Assembly (NCBI GenBank): GCA_027488865.1
Contig: JAIYAU010000048.1
Coordinates: forward strand, 1 to 34,765
From: Cytophagaceae bacterium
GTDB lineage: Bacteria > Bacteroidota > Bacteroidia > Cytophagales > UBA9547
Direction: 5' to 3'
Length of the DNA stretch: 34,765 nt
Part shown: piece by piece, positions 9,024 through 16,629 of the stretch
How positions within the stretch are numbered: the first letter of the stretch is position 1
Layout of the letters: every line of letters starts with the position of its first letter
Program-made: the position numbers and the translations under genes
The notes under the pieces: generated by a model
The model's database searches: none
What the model was told of the DNA's origin: nothing
What the model saw: the letters and a program-made list of their open reading frames with translations, nothing else

Positions 9024-9323
9024 CTTACACATTCAACAGCGCTTATTCGATAGATTTATTTTTGAAATAAACCACAAAAATAAGCTTTATTGATTAAAAA
9101 TTTGAAATTAATTTTGCACTCAGCAATATTAAGCTCTAAAGTTAACATTAATAACTTTTGTATTGGGAACAATACCTAAAAATTATAAACAAAAAGGATT
9201 AATGATTTGATGGAATGTTCAATTAACCAACGAGTTATATATTGAATTTAAACTAATCGTTAAAAAAAGGAATAAAATCATCAAGAGAACAAGCAATTAC
9301 ATATAATAGTAATTATCTTGCTG
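9024..9323. other. 300-bp intergenic region with two small hairpins
   Basis: No open frame worth calling lies here. On the plus strand a TAATTTTG box (9109-9116) precedes two perfect hairpins. AAAGTTA/TAACTTT occupies 9138-9144 and 9152-9158. GTATTG-GGAA-CAATAC occupies 9060-series bases 9160-9175, with a four-base loop. This could be a small RNA or a fortuitous AT-rich structure. A third weak palindrome, AATTAC/GTAATT (9295-9314), lies just after the thioesterase stop. Confidence 0.35.
9075..9082 (-). promoter_or_regulatory. Possible -7 box for the M23 peptidase
   Basis: On the minus strand this reads TATTTTTG, a full TAnnTTTG match, about 52 bp before the ATG at 9023. No TTG at -33 is seen at normal spacing, so the call is weak. 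Confidence 0.3.
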
Positions 9324-9728
9324 TTAAAAAAATTCCTTTAAAGCAGAAATTACATTTTGAGGTGCTGGAGTGGGTTTCATGGTGGTGGCATCTACAAATA
9401 CCAAGGTGGTTTCACTCACGTTTAAAAGTTGATTTTGTTCATTATATATTTCATAGTCAAATGTGAACCTAACATTTGGGAGGGTTTTAATAACCACCAC
9501 AATAGTTAATAGATCATCGTATTTAGCTGGTCGTATAAATTTTGTTTTATACTCTAAAACAGGCATCATTACTCCCATTTCTTCCAATGCTTTGTAGCTT
9601 ATACCAAATGATCTTATTGTTTCCACCCGCGCCACCTCAAGATAAGTGGCATAATTACCATAATATACGTAACCCATTTGGTCGGTTTCTGCATATCTTA
9701 CCCTAATCTCAACTTTATTGGTATACAT
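9324..9728 (-). CDS. Hotdog-fold acyl-CoA thioesterase (YbgC/FadM family)
   Basis: This 134-residue single-domain protein hydrolyses acyl-CoA thioesters or a related thioester. The N-terminal RVRYAETDQMGYVYYGNYATY block is the YbgC/4-hydroxybenzoyl-CoA thioesterase signature, with the catalytic Asp in the 'ETDQMG' turn (residue about 16) facing the hotdog helix. The rest is the expected five-strand sheet, including the 'TLVFVD' strand near the end. No signal peptide, so cytoplasmic. It is 54 bp downstream of mltG on the same strand and may share its transcript. The substrate cannot be told from sequence; Tol-Pal linkage, as for enterobacterial ybgC, is not supported because no tol genes are nearby. 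Confidence 0.88.
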   Translation of the reverse strand: MYTNKVEIRVRYAETDQMGYVYYGNYATYLEVARVETIRSFGISYKALEEMGVMMPVLEYKTKFIRPAKYDDLLTIVVVIKTLPNVRFTFDYEIYNEQNQLLNVSETTLVFVDATTMKPTPAPQNVISALKEFF

Positions 9729-9782
9729 TTAAAATCAGTTTATCAACGATAATATTCAATATCAACTAATTATACTTGAATT

Positions 9783-10814
9783 TTATCTAATATTTCGTTC
9801 ATCAAGTTCATCTCTATATGATTTGGCATATTTGAGATGCTCCTCATAAGTAGTTGCAAAGGCGTGATAACCAGGTTTGTCGAAATCTGCGCAAAAGAAA
9901 AAGTAATTATGTTTTTCATAATTTAATACTGCATCTATCGACGCGATGGTTGGTAAATTTATGGGGCCAGGAGGCAGACCTTTATATTTATATGTGTTAT
10001 AAGGAGAGTCAGTTTCTAAATGACCATGAAGAATTCTTTTTATTTCAAAATCGCCCAAAGCAAATTTTACCGTAGGATCAGCTTGTAACTTTTGTCCTTT
10101 CCAAAAGCGATTAAGATAAACACCTGCTATCCTTGGCTTTTCGTCGTCTTTGAGTGTTTCTGCTTCCACAATTGAGGCCACAATAATAACCTGAGTTAGA
10201 GTTAGATTTATATTTTTTGCTTTATCAACTCTTTCTGCGCTCCAAAATAAATTATATTCTAATTTCATCTTTTTCAGTAGGTCAATAGTAGATATATCCC
10301 AATATACTTCATAAGTATTTGGAATAAAGATGGACAAAATAGTTTCATTATTATAACCAAAGGCTTTGCAAATAGAATCACTGTCAAGGACTTCCAATAT
10401 TTCTTGACTAGACAAGGCAAGTTTATTACTAATTTTATTGGCCAAATCTTCTTTTAGCCTAACGTTATTAATCGCCAGTTTTACTGGAGTTTGTCGACCT
10501 TTAACCAACATCTTGAGTATTTTAAAATTAGGTGAATTTCCGGGAATTACATACCTGCCAGCAATTACCTTATCCTGATATCCCATTAACTTTGCTAAGA
10601 ATTGAAATGAAAGTTCGTCATGAATGACTTTTTTCATTTTTAAGCTATCCAACACGGCTTTATAGTCCATGTTTTTATAAATATATAAGGTAGTTGATTC
10701 CTTATTTACTTGAAGATTAGGCGTAAACATGATTTGGTAGCCATAAAAAGAAACCATTGCAAATACAATAGAAACAAATATGAGCAAACCAGCTTTAAAA
10801 TTAATTGATTTCAT
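9783..10814 (-). CDS. mltG: Endolytic transglycosylase MltG
   Basis: This 343-residue inner-membrane protein cuts nascent glycan strands inside the chain and so sets strand length. The first in-frame start is a TTG at 10841, but the ATG at 10814 begins the natural anchor (MKSINFKAGLLIFVSIVFAMV, transmembrane to about residue 24) and is preferred. The periplasmic part has a LysM-like subdomain, then the YceG catalytic domain. The segment IIVASIVEAETLKDDEKPRI contains the conserved Glu of the 'ASIVExE' catalytic motif, followed by GVYLNRFWKGQKLQADPTV and 'GLPPGPINLPTIASIDAVL', both near-invariant in MltG. Length fits the family (about 340). The adjacent thioesterase is on the same strand; no pabC or tmk neighbour is present, unlike in E. 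coli. Confidence 0.92.
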   Translation of the reverse strand: MKSINFKAGLLIFVSIVFAMVSFYGYQIMFTPNLQVNKESTTLYIYKNMDYKAVLDSLKMKKVIHDELSFQFLAKLMGYQDKVIAGRYVIPGNSPNFKILKMLVKGRQTPVKLAINNVRLKEDLANKISNKLALSSQEILEVLDSDSICKAFGYNNETILSIFIPNTYEVYWDISTIDLLKKMKLEYNLFWSAERVDKAKNINLTLTQVIIVASIVEAETLKDDEKPRIAGVYLNRFWKGQKLQADPTVKFALGDFEIKRILHGHLETDSPYNTYKYKGLPPGPINLPTIASIDAVLNYEKHNYFFFCADFDKPGYHAFATTYEEHLKYAKSYRDELDERNIR

Positions 10815-10934
10815 TGATGGGCAAACATTGGGTGAATTCAATTGCTAAACTAATATTTCTTTTTCAAATATTAATAAAAAGTAGCAGCAAATAGGCAAAA
10901 AGCCTTTCAAATTAAATTCATGTAAATATAAAAT

Positions 10935-10958
10935 AGGCCAACCGATATTGGTTGGCCT
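10935..10958 (-). terminator. Rho-independent terminator after the BON-LysM gene
   Basis: AGGCCAACC (10935-10943) and GGTTGGCCT (10950-10958) pair perfectly around a 6-nt loop. An A/T-rich flank gives a T-rich tract on the minus strand (ATTTTAT) and TGTTTT on the plus strand. It is 6 bp downstream of the stop of the minus-strand BON-LysM gene. This is the clearest terminator in the window. Confidence 0.75.
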
Positions 10959-10964
10959 GTTTTA

Positions 10965-11432
10965 TTAAAGTGCTGGTATTCTAAGCACTTGACCTGGATA
11001 AATTAAATCTGGATCGGTAAGCATTGGCTTATTAGCTTCAAAAATAACTGGATATTTCATTGGATCTCCATAAACCACTTTCGCAATTTTAGACAAGCTA
11101 TCCCCTTTTACTACAGTGTGATAAGTTGCGGGTTCTTCTACACTAGCTTCTACCTCTAAATTGTTTTCTACTTTTTCTACATTTTCTACGTTACCAACTG
11201 CAATTGCAATTTTTTCAGCATCTTCGTGGGTTGCTACCTTCCCATTAAGCACAACAGTAAATGCTCTTACTTTTATTTCTAAAGCCAAATAAGGCAAATT
11301 GTGGCTTTTTACGTGTTGAAGTAATTTTGAAGCTCTTAATGCTTCTTTTTTTTCAACCTCCACTACTTGTTTTTCTTCTTCGTGATTAAAAAGCTTGTGT
11401 CCAGCGTCTTTTACAAAGTCTATAATATTCAT
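10965..11432 (-). CDS. BON-LysM protein (Kbp/YgaU-like)
   Basis: This 155-residue protein has no signal peptide. After a charged N-terminal helix, a BON domain spans about residues 38-97 (LEIKVRAFTVVLNGKVATHEDAEKI as its first half). A LysM domain spans about 104-154 ('YHTVVKGDSLSKIAKVVYG' to the 'YPGQVLRIPAL' end). Domain order, length and the absence of an export signal match E. coli Kbp (YgaU, 149 residues), a cytoplasmic potassium-binding stress protein. By homology this one may sense K+ or osmotic stress, but that is inferred. It is a single-gene unit with its own promoter-like site upstream and a strong terminator downstream. Confidence 0.85.
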   Translation of the reverse strand: MNIIDFVKDAGHKLFNHEEEKQVVEVEKKEALRASKLLQHVKSHNLPYLALEIKVRAFTVVLNGKVATHEDAEKIAIAVGNVENVEKVENNLEVEASVEEPATYHTVVKGDSLSKIAKVVYGDPMKYPVIFEANKPMLTDPDLIYPGQVLRIPAL

Positions 11433-11479
11433 CTGTTAAAAAATTAATTGTTTGAATTTTAAATATATAATAAATTAAC

Positions 11480-11507
11480 CAAAAGTATATTAACTAAATG
11501 TTAACAA
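11480..11507 (-). promoter_or_regulatory. Promoter of the BON-LysM gene
   Basis: Read on the minus strand: TTG (11507-11505), 17-bp spacer, TACTTTTG (11487-11480), a full match to TTG-N17-23-TAnnTTTG. The predicted start near 11473 gives a leader of about 40 nt before the ATG at 11432. Confidence 0.55.
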
Positions 11508-11519
11508 TTCATACCAAGC

Positions 11520-11527
11520 TACTTTTG
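11520..11527 (+). promoter_or_regulatory. -7 box of dacB
   Basis: TACTTTTG matches TAnnTTTG and is the same octamer as the divergent box at 11480-11487. No TTG is found 17-23 bp upstream. The ATG of dacB lies 75 bp downstream, so the leader would be about 70 nt. Confidence 0.4.
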
Positions 11528-11602
11528 CTTAGTTTAAATAATTATTACTTATTTGTTCATTAATTAATAAAATTTTACCAATCGTAAATGGTATATTAAT
11601 AT

Positions 11603-13045
11603 ATGATTTACCCATTTAATAAGTTTTTGACCATTACAATTATTGTCATCACATCAGCTTGTTATGCACAATTGCCTTATAGTGTGGCATTTGAACGATG
11701 CAGAACAGACCCTTTACTATTAAGTAGTCATTTAGCATTTCAAGTGAGAGAGGTTGTAAGTGGCAATGTTACTTATGATTGGAATGGAAATAAAAACATG
11801 GTGCCTGCTAGTACTTTAAAGCTGATTACAACTGCTTCAGCAGTTGGTATATTAGGTGCTGATTTTAAATTTGAAACTCAACTAGCTTACACTGGCACTA
11901 TTGACTCCATATCTGGTACTTTAAATGGGAATCTATACCTCCTTGGCAATGGTGACCCTACGTGGGGCTCTTTTAGATATAAAACCTTACCACAGTTTTT
12001 TGATTCAATACTGGTAAGTCAAATTAAGAAGTTAAAAATAAAAAAGATAAACGGGGCAATTGTCGTGGATGCTTCGGCATTTGATCAAAATCCAATCCCC
12101 GACTATTACTCTTGGTCAGACATGGGAAACTATTATGGAACAGGGGCTTATGCGCTTAATGTTCATGAAAATCTTTATTATCTCGATTTACAACCCAATG
12201 GAGTAAATGATAGCACAGTAGTGCTTGGTACTCGACCGAGTTTATCACTTGATTTTGCCAATAAAATAAAAACTGGGCAAATTGGTTCAGGGGATAATGC
12301 GTTTATATATGGCGGGCCGTTTGACAATTTTCGATACTTACAAGGTACGATTCCGGCTGGCAAGTCGATATTTACCATTAAAGGTGCCTTGCCCAATCCG
12401 CCACTTTATATGGCCAACTATATTCATCAATTAATTATTAATCAGCAGGTTAAGATAGATAAAATGCCATTCGTCACTTACGAACCAATTACTCAGAAGA
12501 AAAATATTATATATCAATTTTATTCACCATCGTTAAAAGAAATTATTACCCAAACGAATCACAAAAGTATAAACCTATATGCAGAGGCCTTGCTGAAGAC
12601 TATTGGTTATAGGGTATATAGATTAGGTACGATTAACAATGGTGTAAAAGCAATAAAAGCATATTGGGGCAAAAAAAATGTTGATTTTAATAATGTCAAC
12701 CTTTATGATGGGAGCGGATTATCTCCTGCCAATGGAATAAGTGCACGTGTTTTTACCAATATGATCCATAAAATGTATAATGACAAAAAATTTAATATAT
12801 TTTTTGAAAGTTTGCCTGTGGCAGCTCAATCTGGGACATTGTCTAATTTATGCAAAGGTACCCTAGCAAGTAACAACTTACGGGCAAAAAGTGGAAACAT
12901 TAATAACGTAACGGCATACACAGGGTATGTTAAAAATAAGGCAGGAGTGTTACTTTGTTTTAGTATTATAGCCAACCAATATTCTTGTGATAATAGCTAT
13001 GTTATTAAACAATTTGAGAAGGTGCTAAACGCCTTAGCAGAATAA
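11603..13045 (+). CDS. dacB: D-alanyl-D-alanine carboxypeptidase/endopeptidase (PBP4, S13)
   Basis: This 480-residue periplasmic penicillin-binding protein trims pentapeptides and cuts cross-links. It has a signal peptide (residues about 8-23, ending CYAQ). The three penicillin-binding motifs are in order: SxxK at 70-73 (STLK), SxN at 322-324 (SIN), and a KSG in the KTG position at 429-431. A long insertion between the first two motifs is typical of S13 enzymes. 'LYDGSGLSPANGIS' (367-380) is also a family signature. The ATG sits in an AT-rich leader with a small TACCA/TGGTA hairpin just upstream. It is a single-gene unit: divergent from the BON-LysM gene and convergent with recQ through a shared terminator. 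Confidence 0.93.
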   Translation: MIYPFNKFLTITIIVITSACYAQLPYSVAFERCRTDPLLLSSHLAFQVREVVSGNVTYDWNGNKNMVPASTLKLITTASAVGILGADFKFETQLAYTGTIDSISGTLNGNLYLLGNGDPTWGSFRYKTLPQFFDSILVSQIKKLKIKKINGAIVVDASAFDQNPIPDYYSWSDMGNYYGTGAYALNVHENLYYLDLQPNGVNDSTVVLGTRPSLSLDFANKIKTGQIGSGDNAFIYGGPFDNFRYLQGTIPAGKSIFTIKGALPNPPLYMANYIHQLIINQQVKIDKMPFVTYEPITQKKNIIYQFYSPSLKEIITQTNHKSINLYAEALLKTIGYRVYRLGTINNGVKAIKAYWGKKNVDFNNVNLYDGSGLSPANGISARVFTNMIHKMYNDKKFNIFFESLPVAAQSGTLSNLCKGTLASNNLRAKSGNINNVTAYTGYVKNKAGVLLCFSIIANQYSCDNSYVIKQFEKVLNALAE

Positions 13046-13049
13046 AAAA

Positions 13050-13077
13050 AAAGGTGATCTAAATACAGCTCACCCTT
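13050..13077. terminator. Bidirectional terminator between dacB and recQ
   Basis: AAAGGTGATCT... in fact 11-nt arms 13050-13060 and 13067-13077 pair with two mismatches around a 6-nt loop, giving a GGTGA/TCACC core. An A-run precedes the left arm and a T-rich tract follows the right arm, so it can stop transcription from either side. It lies 4 bp after the dacB stop and 26 bp from the recQ stop. Confidence 0.65.
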
Positions 13078-13103
13078 CTTTATTTCAACATATTAAACAA
13101 CTG

Positions 13104-15284
13104 TTAGTTAGCCACTTCTGACAAGAATTTAATTCTCATCAGTCTTAAATCTTCTTCAGAATATTCTGTACCAAACTCTTTTAGCGCAGCTTCAATGGTA
13201 TCGTTCTCAGCATTCATATAATAATCATAAATGTCATTTTGGCGTTCAGCATCAAGCATTTGGTCTATGTAATAATCCAAATTTAGTTTTGTACCTGAAA
13301 AACAAATATGCTCTATTTCTGTAATGAGCTCTTCAGGCGCGATGTCTTTAGACTCACATATTTCTTCCAAATCAACCTTGCGGTCAATCTGCTGAATGAT
13401 ATAAACTTTAAGTTTTGATTTGTTGGCATTTGATTTTACTACTACATCTGAGGCAGTAATAATGTCGTTTTCTTTGACATACTTTGCAATAAGGTCAATG
13501 AAAGGCTTGCCAAATTTTTGAGCTTTACCCACTCCTACCCCATTTATGCGCATTAAATCATCCTCTTTGGTAGGATAAGTTGTTGCCATTTCTTCAAGTG
13601 AAGGATCTTGAAAAATAGCATATGGGGGAATTTCTTTTTCTTTGGCTATTTTTTTTCTTAAAGCCTTTAATTGGTTAAAGAGCTCATCATCATAAGCCTT
13701 AGCGCCACCTGCTGGCTCTTTTTCTTCAAAACTATCTTCCTTTTCTGTATAATCATGGTCTTTGGATAACGTAACAGGAAAAGGTTTTTTAATAAAATCC
13801 AAACCTTTTTGGGTGATATGGATAATACCAAAATTGTCGATATCCTTTTCCAAAAACTCCATAACCAAGGCCTGCCTGAATACAGAATTCCAAAAATCTT
13901 CGTTATTCTCGTCGCCTTCTCCAAAAATGTCTAACTCATCATGACTATAACTTTCTACATATTCGTTCATTTCACCTCTGATCACATCAATCAGGTGGCT
14001 TATTCCAAATCTTTGTTCAGTTTGCACTACTGCTTTTAGTGCTAAAAGTACTTCTTCCATTCCTTCAAATTTTTCTTTGGGTTTTATACAGTTGTCACAA
14101 AATCCACAATCTTTTTCCAAATGCTCTCCAAAATAATGTAAAAGTTGTTTTCTTCTACACACAGAAGACTCAGCATAGGCCGTCATCTCCATAAGCAAGT
14201 GTTTTGCATTGTCCCTTTCGGTTACGGATTTGTCTTTGTTAAATTTTTCAAGTTTTACAATATCCTCATGGCTATAAAACATTATACAATTGCCTTCTAG
14301 CCCATCACGACCACCACGACCTGTTTCTTGGTAATATCCCTCAATAGACTTTGGTGCATCATAATGTATTACAAACCTTACGTCTGGTTTATCAATACCC
14401 ATTCCAAACGCAATTGTGGCCACCACCACTTTCACATCTTCATTTAAAAATGCGTCTTGGTTGGCAATTCTCACATGAGAATCTAGGCCAGCATGATAAG
14501 GAATGGCCTTTACGCCATTAACTCGGAGCAAATCTGCAATTTCTTCTACTTTTTTCCTACTCAAACAGTATATGATTCCAGCTTTTCCAGCATTTTCTTT
14601 TACATATCTTATTAACTGCTTGTCAACATTGACTTTAGGACGAACTTCGTAATATAGATTTTTTCTATTAAATGAAGTTTTGTATAATTTCGACTCCTCC
14701 ATTTGGAGGTTTTTCATTATATCTTGTTGTACTTTAGGGGTTGCAGTAGCTGTTAGAGCCACTATTGGTATTTTCTCCCCAAGTTTTTCAATGATTGATT
14801 TTATCTTTCTATACTCTGGTCTAAAATCATGCCCCCATTCAGAAATACAATGTGCCTCATCTATTGCTACAAAATTAACCTTCACCTTTTGTAGAAATTC
14901 TATATTTTCTTCTTTGGTGAGAGATTCTGGTGCTACATATAATAGCTTAACCTTTCCCTCAAGTGTTTCCTTTTTTACTTTGTTAATCTCTGCCTTATTT
15001 AAAGTTGAATTTAAAAAATAAGCATTGATGCCAAAGGCATTCATTTGATCTACTTGATTTTTCATTAAGGCAATAAGTGGCGAAATCACTAGGGCTGTAC
15101 CTTCGCGCATGAGCGCAGGAAGCTGATAACAAAGAGATTTGCCCGCACCTGTTGGCATGATTACGAAGGTATTATTACCTTCCATAATATTGTTTATGAT
15201 TTCTTCTTGAATACCCCTGAAGTTATCGAAACCAAAAATTTCTTTTAACCTAATTTTTAAATCTGAATCTTGTTCCGTTACCAT
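13104..15284 (-). CDS. recQ: ATP-dependent DNA helicase RecQ
   Basis: This 726-residue 3'-5' helicase acts in recombination and fork repair. The frame opens with a TTG at 15302, but the ATG at 15284 gives the usual N-terminus and is preferred. Motifs in order (numbering from that ATG): FRGIQEEII (motif 0), TGAGKS (Walker A, about 45-50), DEAH (142-145), ALTATATPKV (motif III), and 'GRGGRDG' (motif VI). A zinc-binding block with the CGFCDNC cysteines follows near residue 400, then the RQC winged helix and an HRDC domain (about 535-610; 'INGVGVGKAQKFG'). A further helical C-terminal tail of about 100 residues resembles the helix-turn-helix extension seen in long RecQ proteins. All catalytic motifs are intact. 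A perfect palindrome lies 25 bp before the start. Confidence 0.94.
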   Translation of the reverse strand: MVTEQDSDLKIRLKEIFGFDNFRGIQEEIINNIMEGNNTFVIMPTGAGKSLCYQLPALMREGTALVISPLIALMKNQVDQMNAFGINAYFLNSTLNKAEINKVKKETLEGKVKLLYVAPESLTKEENIEFLQKVKVNFVAIDEAHCISEWGHDFRPEYRKIKSIIEKLGEKIPIVALTATATPKVQQDIMKNLQMEESKLYKTSFNRKNLYYEVRPKVNVDKQLIRYVKENAGKAGIIYCLSRKKVEEIADLLRVNGVKAIPYHAGLDSHVRIANQDAFLNEDVKVVVATIAFGMGIDKPDVRFVIHYDAPKSIEGYYQETGRGGRDGLEGNCIMFYSHEDIVKLEKFNKDKSVTERDNAKHLLMEMTAYAESSVCRRKQLLHYFGEHLEKDCGFCDNCIKPKEKFEGMEEVLLALKAVVQTEQRFGISHLIDVIRGEMNEYVESYSHDELDIFGEGDENNEDFWNSVFRQALVMEFLEKDIDNFGIIHITQKGLDFIKKPFPVTLSKDHDYTEKEDSFEEKEPAGGAKAYDDELFNQLKALRKKIAKEKEIPPYAIFQDPSLEEMATTYPTKEDDLMRINGVGVGKAQKFGKPFIDLIAKYVKENDIITASDVVVKSNANKSKLKVYIIQQIDRKVDLEEICESKDIAPEELITEIEHICFSGTKLNLDYYIDQMLDAERQNDIYDYYMNAENDTIEAALKEFGTEYSEEDLRLMRIKFLSEVAN

Positions 15285-15308
15285 TTTAATATTTTCGTCC
15301 AATTAATT

Positions 15309-15331
15309 TGGATTAAAATAATTTTAATCCA
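15309..15331. promoter_or_regulatory. 23-bp perfect palindrome upstream of recQ
   Basis: TGGATTAAAAT (15309-15319), one central A, and ATTTTAATCCA (15321-15331) are exact reverse complements. The site is 25 bp upstream of the recQ ATG in the recQ-manC divergent region. A symmetrical site this close to a start is a good candidate operator for a dimeric regulator; as RNA it could form a hairpin only with a very tight loop. Confidence 0.5.
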
Positions 15332-15496
15332 GCTCTCCCATCATTTATTATTAAAGATGCCGTCTAGGTTCTACTTTTGACCGCCAATAAAAATATCATT
15401 TTTGAATTACAATATGAAGTTAGAACTATTCATGAAAATAATTTGTGATTTTTTTTATTATTTCGATACTATGTAAGAAAAAACCTTATTATTTGA

Positions 15497-15504
15497 TAAT
15501 TTTG
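15497..15504 (+). promoter_or_regulatory. -7 box of the manC-waaA-rsgA unit
   Basis: TAATTTTG matches TAnnTTTG and would give a leader of about 25 nt to the ATG at 15536. There is no TTG at -33. A second full box, TACTTTTG, lies further upstream at 15372-15379. Confidence 0.45.
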
Positions 15505-15535
15505 AAGTTCAATTACTCTTATTAATTTTTTTGTA

Positions 15536-16609
15536 ATGATAAATAATTACGTTGTTATAATGGCAGGTGGTATTGGGAGCAGGTTTTGGCCTTTTAGTAG
15601 GACCAAGTACCCTAAACAATTCCATGATATGCTTGGCACTGGAAAAACCTTACTACAACATACTGCGGAAAGATTTAAAAATATTTGTCCAACTGAGAAT
15701 ATTTTAGTTGTCACCAATAAGATTTATAAGGATTTAGTACTTCAACAACTTCCCTATATTAAAGAAGAACACCTATTGTTAGAACCCATAGGTAAAAATA
15801 CAGCTCCTTGCATAGCCTATGCTTGTTATAAAATAGCTCAAAAAAATCCTCTGGCCAACATAGTAGTAGCTCCTTCAGACCACATTATATTAAACGAATA
15901 TGATTTTGAAAAAATAACATTAGCAGCCTTAGAACGAACTGCTAAAGACAATGTTTTACTTACTTTAGGAATAAGGCCCTCAAGACCCGACACTGGATAC
16001 GGGTATATTCAATATGATGATTTTTGGGAAGGACAAATTAAAAAAGTAAAAACCTTTACAGAAAAGCCCCACCTAGAACTTGCACAAAAATTTTTAGAAA
16101 GTGGAGAGTTTTTGTGGAATGCGGGTATTTTTATTTGGTCTGTGGCTACCATATTGAAAAGCTTTAGAGAACTATCGCCAGAAATGGCAGACATTTTTGA
16201 AGAAGGTACACATTATTATTATGGAGCGGAAGAATTTGATTTTTTAAAAAAGGCCTATGGTGAATGTAAAAATATTTCGATTGATTATGCCATTTTAGAA
16301 AAGGCGTCCAACGTATTTGTGATCCCTGCTGACTTTGGTTGGTCTGACCTAGGAACATGGAAATCACTTCATGAAATATCTTATAAGGACGAAAACAACA
16401 ATGTAATAGGTGGAAATGTAATAGCCCATGAAACCCAAAATTGCATTGTAAAAACAAGTGAAGGCAAACTTATTGTAGTTCAAGGACTTGATGGGTATAT
16501 TGTAGCCAACTTTGAGGACGCACTAATCATTTGTAAAATGGACGAAGAACAAAGGGTAAAGGATTTTGTGTCAGAAATAAAATCAACATTCGAGGGAAAA
16601 TTTATATAA
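15536..16609 (+). CDS. manC: Mannose-1-phosphate guanylyltransferase
   Basis: This 357-residue nucleotidyltransferase makes GDP-mannose from mannose-1-phosphate and GTP, feeding O-antigen, capsule or glycan synthesis. The N-terminal signature MAGGIGSRFWPFSR followed by PKQF binds the nucleotide and is diagnostic of the family. 'TFTEKP' (about 178-183) is the sugar-phosphate block, and FLWNAGIFIW and 'GWSDLGTW' are conserved core segments. It is only the transferase domain; the isomerase domain of bifunctional ManC/ManA enzymes is absent. It is the first gene of a tight plus-strand set with waaA (20 bp gap) and rsgA. Cytoplasmic. Confidence 0.93.
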   Translation: MINNYVVIMAGGIGSRFWPFSRTKYPKQFHDMLGTGKTLLQHTAERFKNICPTENILVVTNKIYKDLVLQQLPYIKEEHLLLEPIGKNTAPCIAYACYKIAQKNPLANIVVAPSDHIILNEYDFEKITLAALERTAKDNVLLTLGIRPSRPDTGYGYIQYDDFWEGQIKKVKTFTEKPHLELAQKFLESGEFLWNAGIFIWSVATILKSFRELSPEMADIFEEGTHYYYGAEEFDFLKKAYGECKNISIDYAILEKASNVFVIPADFGWSDLGTWKSLHEISYKDENNNVIGGNVIAHETQNCIVKTSEGKLIVVQGLDGYIVANFEDALIICKMDEEQRVKDFVSEIKSTFEGKFI

Positions 16610-16629
16610 CTTTTTAATAGATATTTTAG

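Noticed and set aside
10815-10841. TTG start at 10841 for MltG
   Set aside because: The ATG at 10814 directly begins the membrane anchor; the extra nine residues have no family support.
13667-13924. 85-residue minus-strand frame inside recQ
   Set aside because: It overlaps recQ in another frame on the same strand and has no domain or start signal.
15285-15302. TTG at 15302 as the start of RecQ
   Set aside because: The ATG at 15284 removes only six residues and gives the usual RecQ N-terminus.
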